This document shows, in pieces, positions 1 through 5,641 of a DNA stretch of 5,923 nucleotides (positions are counted from its first letter, which is position 1; each line of letters opens with the position of its first letter). Origin of the DNA: Desulfovibrio sp. Its GTDB lineage: Bacteria; Desulfobacterota; Desulfovibrionia; Desulfovibrionales; Desulfovibrionaceae. The stretch is from positions 1 through 5,923 of the forward strand of contig JAIWOE010000219.1 in the NCBI GenBank assembly GCA_020217165.1. Reading direction: 5' to 3'. The notes beneath the pieces were generated by a model. It had not been told where the DNA came from and searched no databases. It saw only the letters and a program-made list of their open reading frames with translations. The position numbers and the translations under genes are program-made.

Positions 1-347
1 TGAGCCTGGACACCACCCTGGCCGACGACTCCACCACCACCCGGCTCGACGTGCTGCCCGCCCTGCAGCCCAGTATCGAAGACACCCTGGCGCGGGAGGA
101 AATCTCCATTGCCCTGCAAGGGCACCTGGAACGCATCCTGCCCAAGCTCTCGGACAAGGAGCGGGACATTCTGGAACAACGGCTGCTGGCGGATTCCCCC
201 GTCACCCTGCGGGAAATTGGCGAGCGCTACGGCATCACCCGGGAACGCGTCCGGCAGCTGGAAACCCGCCTGCTGCATAAACTGCGAGTGCATCTTACGG
301 ATAATATAGACGACTTTTCAAACGATTGGATCGTGCGCAGCGAATAG
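1..347 (+). CDS. rpoH: RNA polymerase sigma-32-type factor, C-terminal part (5' end outside window)
   Basis: Reading from base 3 gives an open frame of 114 residues ending in TAG at 345-347; the start lies upstream of the window. What is visible is sigma region 4. An acidic, Ser/Thr-rich stretch (SLDTTLADDSTTTRLD) is followed by the helical segment LPKLSDKERDILEQRLL. The helix-turn-helix of region 4.2 is at 201-287, with the signature REIGERYGITRERVRQLE, which contacts the -35 element. The short tail after the helix-turn-helix and the SLD-type acidic linker fit the heat-shock sigma-32 group better than RpoD. The product would direct RNA polymerase to heat-shock-type promoters. Regions 1-3 are not visible, so another group 2/3 sigma-70 family member remains possible. 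I see no convincing terminator in the 56 bp before the next gene, so read-through into the TPR lipoprotein is plausible. Confidence 0.82.
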   Translation, partial: SLDTTLADDSTTTRLDVLPALQPSIEDTLAREEISIALQGHLERILPKLSDKERDILEQRLLADSPVTLREIGERYGITRERVRQLETRLLHKLRVHLTDNIDDFSNDWIVRSE

Positions 348-387
348 GCTCGCCGGCGTCCCCTCCATCATTATTTTAAGGTTACGT

Positions 388-392
388 GAGGA
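388..392 (+). promoter_or_regulatory. Candidate Shine-Dalgarno (GAGGA) supporting the ATG at 404
   Basis: GAGGA lies 11 bases upstream of ATG 404. It overlaps an in-frame GTG at 386, which has its own weaker AAGG at 378-381 with 4-base spacing. ATG 404 gives a compact lipoprotein signal peptide starting MRRH, so I prefer it. The GTG start would only add six residues before the basic n-region and cannot be excluded. Confidence 0.45.
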
Positions 393-403
393 CCGCACCG
401 TCC

Positions 404-2116
404 ATGCGCCGTCATACCACCCTGCCGTTCTGCAGCGTCCTGCTGGCCTGCTGCCTCATGCTCGCCGCATGCGCCACCACGTCCAAGTATCCTGCCGGCG
501 CCGCGGCCGGTGGCTGGAAACTCTCCAAGGAAGCCCAGACCACCTATTATTATCTGCTGCTGGAGGAAGCCCGCCGCCAGCAGAACGCCACCCTGGGCGA
601 GCAGGCGGTGCTGGAGCTCCTGAGCCTGGACGACTCCCCCCAGGTCTTCATGGAATGCGCCAATTTCTTCTGGCAGGCCGGGGATGCCCCCCGCACCCGC
701 ATCCTGGTGGAGGAAGGCCAGCGGCGGCATCCGGACAATCTGCAGCTGCAGTTGCTGCTCTCCCAGCTCTACCTGGCCGAACAACGATACGATGAGGCCC
801 AGGTGTTGCTGGAGCGGTACCTGGCCCGCAATCCCGCAGACCTCATCGCCCGCGCGGAGCTGGCGAACATGCTGCTGCAGGCCGAGCAGCACGAACAGGC
901 CCTCGCCCTGCTGGATCAGATTCCGGCCAGCATCCCCGCCGACAAACGCCCCCGGGAGATGGACTACCTGCGCGCCAAGGCCCTCACCGGCCTAGAACGC
1001 TACAAGGAAGCCCTGCCCATTCTCCAGACCCTGCTCAAGGAAGATCCCGAATTCCTGGAGGCCTGGGCCGAGCTGGCCTATGCCTACGAAGCCATGGAGG
1101 ATTTCAAGGGTGCGGAGCAGACCTACCTGAGCATCATGGAGCTGGGCGAACCCAGCCGGGAGCTCATCCTGCGCCTGGCCGAGGTGAATATCAAACTCGG
1201 CAAGCCCAAGCAGGCCCTCAAATTCGTGGAAATGGGCCCCCAGGAACTGCCCACCTTCCTGCCCGTGGCGGGATTTCTGCTGGACGCCAGCATGTTCGAC
1301 GAGGCCGAGGCCTTCATTGATCAGGTGCTGGCCAGGCACCCGAACTTCAAGGAGCTCTTGTTCCACAAGGCCCTGGTGTACTACGAAGGCCGCAAGGATA
1401 GCGCCAAGGCCCTGGAATGCCTGCAGCAGATTCCTGAAAACAACCGCTTTCACGAGCGCAGCCTGCGGTTTTCCATCCACCTGCTCTTTGAGGCCGGCCG
1501 CGCCGATGAGGCCCTGGCCCTGGCCCGGCAAAGCCGCGCCCGCTATGCCGATGTCAGCGAGTTCTGGCTGCTGGAAGCCCGGCTGCTGCAGGAATCCGGC
1601 CAGGCGGACAAGGCCCTGGAACTCCTGCGCCAGACCCAGGAACGCTGGGGCGACGATACCGAGGTGCTCTTCACCTATGGATTGATCCTGGAACGGGCCG
1701 AGCGCCACGCCGAAGCCTTTGCCGTCATGGAACGCATCCTGACCCTGGAGCCGGACAATCCCGACGCCCTCAACTATGTGGGCTACACCCTGGCAGACAA
1801 GGGCGAGGACCTGGACCGCGCCCGCACCCTCATCGCCAGGGCCCTGGAGCTCAAGCCCGGCAACGATTTTATCATCGATTCCATGGCCTGGGTGCAATTC
1901 CGGCTGGGCCATGTGCAGGAGGCCTGGAGCCTCATCCAGCAGGCCGTGGTGAACCCCAAGGGTCAGCCCGTGGAAGATCCTGTCATCTGGGAGCATTACG
2001 GGGATATTGCCCTGGCCCTCGGCAACAAGGCCGAGGCCCGCAAAGGCTACGAGAACGCCTTGCGGTACGAGCATAAGAAACCGGAGACCATCCGCAAGAA
2101 ACTTCAAGCCTTATGA
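404..2116 (+). CDS. TPR-repeat outer-membrane-type lipoprotein, LbcA (PA4667)-like
   Basis: The protein is 570 residues from ATG 404. A lipoprotein signal peptide is clear: basic MRRH, a hydrophobic core, then lipobox LAAC with Cys23 as the lipidated residue. Ala at +2 fits outer-membrane sorting under the E. coli rule. The rest, about residues 45-555, is a nearly continuous array of TPR-like helical hairpins, roughly ten or more. These carry typical Ala/Gly/Leu spacing, such as RYDEAQVLLERYLARNPAD and EDLDRARTLIARALELKP. Near the C terminus the NYVGYTLADKG (457-467) and IIDSMAWVQFRLG (490-502) blocks are characteristic of a conserved family of long TPR lipoproteins. This family includes Pseudomonas PA4667/LbcA, the adaptor of the CtpA protease, which is of similar length. 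TPRs bind proteins, so a periplasmic scaffold or adaptor role is expected; no enzyme motif is visible. The stop overlaps the next ATG (ATGA at 2113-2116), implying translational coupling to the LolB-like gene. The TPR and lipoprotein assignment is firm, the LbcA relation is inference. Confidence 0.88.
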   Translation: MRRHTTLPFCSVLLACCLMLAACATTSKYPAGAAAGGWKLSKEAQTTYYYLLLEEARRQQNATLGEQAVLELLSLDDSPQVFMECANFFWQAGDAPRTRILVEEGQRRHPDNLQLQLLLSQLYLAEQRYDEAQVLLERYLARNPADLIARAELANMLLQAEQHEQALALLDQIPASIPADKRPREMDYLRAKALTGLERYKEALPILQTLLKEDPEFLEAWAELAYAYEAMEDFKGAEQTYLSIMELGEPSRELILRLAEVNIKLGKPKQALKFVEMGPQELPTFLPVAGFLLDASMFDEAEAFIDQVLARHPNFKELLFHKALVYYEGRKDSAKALECLQQIPENNRFHERSLRFSIHLLFEAGRADEALALARQSRARYADVSEFWLLEARLLQESGQADKALELLRQTQERWGDDTEVLFTYGLILERAERHAEAFAVMERILTLEPDNPDALNYVGYTLADKGEDLDRARTLIARALELKPGNDFIIDSMAWVQFRLGHVQEAWSLIQQAVVNPKGQPVEDPVIWEHYGDIALALGNKAEARKGYENALRYEHKKPETIRKKLQAL

Positions 2117-2967
2117 ACATCCTTCCCAGACGCTCCCCGGCTGGCCGCGTTCCCTGGAAGCTCCGGCCCTGGCGGGTTTTTCTGCTGGCTGGTTGCCTGC
2201 TGTGCGCTGCCTGCGCTCCCAAAACCCCTGCCCCGGATCTGCCGGAAGCCGATCTGCAGGAACGCATGGCCGCCACTTGGCGCGCCTTCCGAGCCAAGGG
2301 CGAGCACGCCAGGGCCCCCGCCTTCTCCGCCACGGCCTCCCTCAATTACGCCGGTCCCAAGAACAAACACCGGGTGGTGGCCAAACTGTGGGGCAATGCG
2401 GTCCTCCCCGTCCGCCTGGACCTGCAGGCCGGCGTGGGCGCCATGGTGGGGCACTGGCGGGAAGGCCCGGAAGGCTTCCTCATCTACATCCCTGGCAACA
2501 ACGCCGCCTTTCGCTTTGAGGATGCCCTGACGGGGATGGCCACCTTTGGGCTGGCCCTGCCCCTGGACCTTCAGGATCTCGGCCGCCTGCTCATGGGTGA
2601 CTGGAACGCCCTCCTCCCCCAGGATTATGACACCGCCCAGCCCCAAGGCGACGCCAATGCCCCCGTGCGGTATGGCTGTTTCACCCCCCGCGGGGCCATT
2701 GCCCTGACCCTGACCGCCCAAGGACTGCCCGTCTCCATGGAAATTCCCGCCGGCGACAGCCAGGGGCCCTGGACCCTGGAGTTACAGGAGCTCGGCGCCC
2801 CCGGGGTCCCGCCCCTCACGCCCCAGCGGGTGCGCATGACCCGTACCGCCACCCGCGAAACCGCCATCCTGTTCCTCAAGGAACTGGAGCTGCGGCAGGA
2901 GCCTTGGCCCGAGGCGGCCCTGACGCTGGAAATCCCCCCCGGCGTTGTCATCCGCGAACAACCATAG
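2113..2967 (+). CDS. Putative LolB-like outer-membrane lipoprotein
   Basis: The protein is 284 residues. The ATG sits inside the stop region of the TPR gene (ATGA), with no strong Shine-Dalgarno, so translation is probably coupled. The N terminus has a long basic stretch (R6, R7, R12, K16, R18, R21), a short hydrophobic core and lipoprotein cysteines. LLAGC (Cys28) is a textbook lipobox, and CAAC (Cys34) is a second candidate with an unusual Cys at -3. The mature part begins with a Pro-rich spacer and a helix (about 44-62). It continues with strand-rich sequence: SATASLNYAG, VAKLWGN, VRLDLQAGVGAMVGHW and FLIYIPGNNAAFRF (about 72-135). This alternation resembles the half-barrel fold of LolA/LolB and related lipoprotein carriers. 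LolB accepts lipoproteins from LolA and inserts them in the outer membrane. It is longer than E. coli LolB (about 207 residues), with an extra C-terminal strand-rich part. The LolB call rests on fold-like pattern and on its place directly after a TPR lipoprotein. An uncharacterised outer-membrane lipoprotein is the alternative. Confidence 0.6.
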   Translation: MNILPRRSPAGRVPWKLRPWRVFLLAGCLLCAACAPKTPAPDLPEADLQERMAATWRAFRAKGEHARAPAFSATASLNYAGPKNKHRVVAKLWGNAVLPVRLDLQAGVGAMVGHWREGPEGFLIYIPGNNAAFRFEDALTGMATFGLALPLDLQDLGRLLMGDWNALLPQDYDTAQPQGDANAPVRYGCFTPRGAIALTLTAQGLPVSMEIPAGDSQGPWTLELQELGAPGVPPLTPQRVRMTRTATRETAILFLKELELRQEPWPEAALTLEIPPGVVIREQP

Positions 2968-2990
2968 TCCGATTCCCCGCAACCTTCAGC

Positions 2991-2997
2991 AAGGTGA
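2991..2997 (+). promoter_or_regulatory. Shine-Dalgarno (AAGGTGA) fixing the rpiB start
   Basis: AAGGTGA ends four bases before ATG 3002, a strong ribosome binding site. It argues against the upstream in-frame TTG at 2945, which lies inside the preceding gene and would add 19 residues not expected in RpiB. Confidence 0.75.
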
Positions 2998-3001
2998 TAC
3001 C

Positions 3002-3493
3002 ATGCCCAGCCCAGCCTCTCCCAAGCGAGTCTGCGTCGGCGCGGACCACGCCGGGTTCGCCCTCAAGGAACAGATCAAGCAGCACCTCCTCGGCAAAGGC
3101 CACGACGTCATTGATGTCGGGACAAATACCCAGGCCAGTTGCGACTACCCCGAATTCGCCCAGCATCTCTGCAAGAAACTCTCCTCCAAGGAACTGGGAG
3201 AGTGCGGCCTGGGTGTGCTCGTCTGCGGCACCGGCATCGGCATGAGCATGGCCGCCAACAAGTGCCCCGGCATCCGCGCCGCCCTGTGCACCAACGAATT
3301 TCTGGCCCGCATGACCCGCCGCCACAACAATGCCAATGTGCTCTGCCTGGGTGAGCGCGTCACCGGCCCCGGCCTGGCCCTGGCCATTGTGGATGCCTTT
3401 TTGGAAGAATCCTTCGAAGGCGGCCGCCACCAGCGCCGCGTCGATCTCATGGAACCCGCCACCCCCGAGGCTTGCCGTCATGGAAGCGCCTGA
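3002..3493 (+). CDS. rpiB: Ribose-5-phosphate isomerase B
   Basis: RpiB interconverts ribose 5-phosphate and ribulose 5-phosphate in the cytosolic non-oxidative pentose phosphate pathway. The 163-residue protein carries the whole LacAB/RpiB family signature. It has GADHAGFALK (13-22), with Asp15 and His16 of the phosphate/sugar site, and DVGT (38-41) followed by DYP (48-50). VLVCGTGIGMSMAANK (72-87) holds the expected catalytic Cys75 and the anion-binding GTGIG loop. RRHNNANVLCLGER (106-119) includes His108 and Asn109. Length is slightly above the usual 145-150 because of a short N-terminal lead and a C-terminal tail (EPATPEACRHGSA) that lies partly in the glpX overlap. Nine cysteines in 163 residues is high. 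The gene starts 34 bp after the LolB-like gene and its stop lies 14 bp inside glpX, so the two enzymes are probably co-translated. A LacA/LacB-type or allose-6-phosphate isomerase is possible in principle, but the sugar-phosphate neighbour and full motif set favour RpiB. Confidence 0.96.
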   Translation: MPSPASPKRVCVGADHAGFALKEQIKQHLLGKGHDVIDVGTNTQASCDYPEFAQHLCKKLSSKELGECGLGVLVCGTGIGMSMAANKCPGIRAALCTNEFLARMTRRHNNANVLCLGERVTGPGLALAIVDAFLEESFEGGRHQRRVDLMEPATPEACRHGSA

Positions 3494-4472
3494 ACGCAAT
3501 CTTGCCCTGGACCTGGTCCGCGTCACGGAGTCCGCCGCCCTGGCCTCGGCCCGCTGGCTGGGCCGCGGTGACAAGAACGCCGGCGACAAGGCTGCCGTGG
3601 ACGCCATGCGCCTGTCCTTCAATTCCCTGAACATCCGCGGTACCGTGGTCATCGGCGAAGGGGAAAAGGACGAAGCCCCCATGCTCTACAACGGTGAGGC
3701 CGTGGGCTCCGGCCAGGGCCCCGCCGTGGACGTGGCGGTGGACCCCGTGGAGGGCACCCGCCTGCTGGCTTATGGCCGGCCCAACGCCATTAGCGTGGTT
3801 GGGCTCGCGCCCGCCGGCACCATGTACGCCCCCGGGGCCAGCTATTACATGAAGAAACTTGTGGTCCCGGCCGCGGCCAGCCATGTCATCGGGCATGACG
3901 ACCTGGACGCCCCCGTGGGCGAGACCCTGCGCAAGGTGGCCAAGGCCCTGGGCAAGGACCTGGACGACATTGTGGTCTTTGTTCTGGACAAACCCCGCCA
4001 CGAAACCTTGATTCGCGACATCCGCGCCGCCGGGGCACGCATCCAACTGCACACCGATGGCGACGTCAATGGCTCCCTCATGGCCGTGGATGACCGGGCC
4101 GAGGTGGATGTGATGCTCGGCACCGGCGGCACTCCGGAGGGAGTGCTCTCCGCCTGTGCCATCCGCGGCATCGGCGGTCGCATGGTCTGCCGGCTGGACC
4201 CGCAGTCCGACGCCGAACGCCAGCGCCTGCGCAACGATGGCGTGGACCTGGACCGCGTGCTGCTGGAAACGGATCTTGTGTCCGACGACAACGTCTTCTT
4301 TGCCGCCACGGGCCTGTCCGGCGGATCCTTCCTGCGCGGGGTGCGGTACCACGGCCGCGGCGCCGTGACGCATTCCCTGGTCATCCGCGGCAAGACCGGC
4401 ACCGTGCGCTACATTGAATCCAACCACAACTGGGACAAGCTCATGCGCGTCTCCAGCGTGCAGTACGACTGA
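3480..4472 (+). CDS. glpX: Fructose-1,6-bisphosphatase class II
   Basis: GlpX hydrolyses fructose 1,6-bisphosphate to fructose 6-phosphate, the committed step of gluconeogenesis, in the cytosol with a divalent metal. The protein is 330 residues (E. coli GlpX 336). ATG 3480 is preceded by GAGG at 3467-3470 with 9-base spacing, and gives the expected N terminus MEAPERNLALDLVRVTESAA. Motifs appear in family order: RWLGRGDKNAGDKAAVDAMR (25-44, Asp36), GEGEKDEAPML (59-69, Glu60), VDPVEGTRLL (87-96, Asp88 and Glu91), SYYMKK (121-126), KPRHETLI (171-178), DGDV (193-196) and GTGGTPEGVLSA (214-225, Glu220). Asp36, Glu60, Asp88, Glu91 and Glu220 line up by constant offsets with the metal ligands known from E. 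coli GlpX (Asp33, Glu57, Asp85, Glu88, Glu213), so the site looks intact. It overlaps the end of rpiB by 14 bp. An added sedoheptulose-1,7-bisphosphatase activity, known in some GlpX relatives, cannot be judged from sequence. A hairpin lies 15 bp after its stop. Confidence 0.97.
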   Translation: MEAPERNLALDLVRVTESAALASARWLGRGDKNAGDKAAVDAMRLSFNSLNIRGTVVIGEGEKDEAPMLYNGEAVGSGQGPAVDVAVDPVEGTRLLAYGRPNAISVVGLAPAGTMYAPGASYYMKKLVVPAAASHVIGHDDLDAPVGETLRKVAKALGKDLDDIVVFVLDKPRHETLIRDIRAAGARIQLHTDGDVNGSLMAVDDRAEVDVMLGTGGTPEGVLSACAIRGIGGRMVCRLDPQSDAERQRLRNDGVDLDRVLLETDLVSDDNVFFAATGLSGGSFLRGVRYHGRGAVTHSLVIRGKTGTVRYIESNHNWDKLMRVSSVQYD

Positions 4473-4487
4473 TCCCTCGCTCCAGTT

Positions 4488-4530
4488 TGCTGACGGCGCA
4501 AGGCCCCCGCGGCTGATGGCGCCGTCAGCA
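4488..4530 (+). terminator. Perfect 12-bp inverted repeat after glpX, candidate terminator/attenuator
   Basis: TGCTGACGGCGC (4488-4499) is exactly complementary to GCGCCGTCAGCA (4519-4530), separated by 19 bases. A small GCC/GGC stem (4503-4505 with 4511-4513) can form inside the loop. It lies 15 bp after the glpX stop and 40 bp before the next start, so a terminator for the upstream unit is the natural reading. The downstream U-rich signal is weak (CTTCCGTTTCT, broken by C and G), so it is not a classic intrinsic terminator. An operator or an mRNA 3'-end stabilising hairpin are alternatives. Confidence 0.5.
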
Positions 4531-4570
4531 CGCTTCCGTTTCTGGCCCAATTGCTGCATACTCTCCCACC

Positions 4571-5641
4571 ATGCGGCAATGGCTCCCCCTCTTCCTCCTC
4601 CCGGGACTGCTTGTCCTGCTCCTGCTCCCCGCCGGCCTGGCGCGGGCGGCCGTGGATTCCCAGGGCCAGGAGCCCATTGGCCCGGCCGGGCATGTGGATT
4701 GGATCCGCAAGACCGCCGTGGCCAGCGGGCAAGGCTTTCCTCCTGCGCGCATCACGGATCCGGAACGCCGGCGGCAGTTCGCCCGCCGGGCCGCCGTGCT
4801 GGACGCCCGCCGCAACCTCCTGGAGGTGATCCAGGGCGTGCGTCTTCAGGGCAGCACCCGCCTCCAGGACCGCATGGCCACCCACGACACCCTGCGGGCA
4901 GAGGTGGACGGGTTGTTGACGCACTCGGTCATCGAAGCCCTGGAAGACATGCCCGACGGCAGCGCCAGGGCCCGGGTGAGCGTGCCCCTGCGGCTGGCTG
5001 GCCTGGAGCACCTGCTCCCCCCGGGGCCGCCGCCAGCCATGCCGGATCCTCGCCTGCCCGGAGCAGTGCGCGGGCCGCTGCACCAGGACGGCCAGCCGCC
5101 GTCCCAGCGTACGCCAGGGGCCCCCGCATCCCCCGGAAACGAGTCTTTTGGAAACACGCCCTTTACACGCCCCGAAATCCGCGGCCTGGTGCAGCGACCC
5201 GTGGTGGACCAGGAGCCGCCGCCTGCCATGGAGCCGCCAGCCGTGCAACTTCCCCAGCTTCCCCCGCAACGCACCGCCCAACCGGCCTCACCAGTCGCCG
5301 AAGGCCTGCCGACGGGCATCGTGGTGGACGCCCGAGGCCTGGGCTTTGAGCCCTCCCTGGCCCCCTCCCTCCATGACGACGCCGGCGAACTCTACCCTGC
5401 CGGCCTGCTCACCCCGGAGATCATTTCCTCCGAGGGCCTGGTGCGGTATTATCGGGAAGTGTTTCCGGCCCTGAGCAGCAAGGCCGCCGGCGATGCGCCC
5501 GAGGTGATCAAGGCCACCCAGACCCTCCCCGGCCAGCCCGACGCCCTTCGCCTGGCACCCGAGGACGGCCAACGCCTGCGGGCCATGGCCGGTGCGGCGG
5601 GCTCCCCCCTGAGGCGTGGCCGGGTGATCATCGTGTTTTAA
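4571..5641 (+). CDS. Secreted protein with LPP20/FlgT-N-like domain and conserved C-terminal domain
   Basis: The protein is 356 residues, with three visible parts after a signal peptide. The signal peptide (MRQW plus a Leu-rich core) ends at ARA|A, with cleavage after about residue 26. There is no lipobox cysteine. Residues about 40-142 resemble the LPP20/FlgT N-terminal domain: the Arg/Ala-rich helix RRAAVLDARRNLLEVIQGVRL, then STRLQDRM, LRAEVDGLL and the strand SARARVSVPL. In FlgT this domain belongs to a periplasmic flagellar H-ring protein; LPP20 is an outer-membrane lipoprotein. Residues about 150-240 form a Pro/Gln-rich, probably disordered linker. Residues 248-356 form a second domain that opens with TGIVVDARGLGFEPSLAP and ends RRGRVIIVF. 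I associate this pattern with LPP20-type proteins of Desulfovibrio and Geobacter relatives. No enzyme motif is visible, so an envelope or flagellar-associated structural role is inference. The start is fixed by the signal peptide, yet no Shine-Dalgarno precedes it. Its stop overlaps the next ATG (TAATG). Confidence 0.74.
   Translation: MRQWLPLFLLPGLLVLLLLPAGLARAAVDSQGQEPIGPAGHVDWIRKTAVASGQGFPPARITDPERRRQFARRAAVLDARRNLLEVIQGVRLQGSTRLQDRMATHDTLRAEVDGLLTHSVIEALEDMPDGSARARVSVPLRLAGLEHLLPPGPPPAMPDPRLPGAVRGPLHQDGQPPSQRTPGAPASPGNESFGNTPFTRPEIRGLVQRPVVDQEPPPAMEPPAVQLPQLPPQRTAQPASPVAEGLPTGIVVDARGLGFEPSLAPSLHDDAGELYPAGLLTPEIISSEGLVRYYREVFPALSSKAAGDAPEVIKATQTLPGQPDALRLAPEDGQRLRAMAGAAGSPLRRGRVIIVF

Noticed and set aside
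352..357. GCCGGC palindrome after the sigma factor stop as a terminator
   Set aside because: It is only a 6-bp self-complementary string with no loop, stem extension or U-tract.
293..385. AT-richer patch with GATAATATAG and TTATTTTAAG, possible promoter for the TPR gene
   Set aside because: I could find no acceptable -35 hexamer at 16-18 bases from either -10-like string, and the first lies inside the sigma factor coding region.
992..2107. 371-residue open frame on the - strand opposite the TPR gene
   Set aside because: It is Gly/Leu/Gln-rich low-complexity sequence with no recognisable domain, produced by the G/C third-position bias of the real gene on the + strand.
3330..3479. N-terminal extension of glpX by 50 residues
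   Set aside because: The extra part is Pro/Trp/Ala-rich out-of-frame translation of rpiB; GlpX starts naturally at ATG 3480 with a GAGG site.
2948..3682. 244-residue - strand open frame opposite rpiB and the glpX start
   Set aside because: It is a shadow of rpiB, with no signal peptide, domain or ribosome binding site of its own.
3447..4559. 370-residue open frame on the - strand opposite glpX
   Set aside because: The + strand encodes a complete GlpX with all metal ligands; the antisense product is His/Gly/Ala-rich and matches nothing I know.
5206..5290. Possible tandem repeat in the CCGCC/CCAGC-rich stretch of the linker
   Set aside because: The Pro/Gln codons recur irregularly with no fixed period; it is a low-complexity linker, not a repeat array.
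4409..5349. Long frames on both strands over the secreted-protein gene (4409-5281 - and 4414-5349 +)
   Set aside because: They are Pro/Arg/Gly-rich with no domain, whereas the 4571-5641 frame has a signal peptide and two conserved domains.
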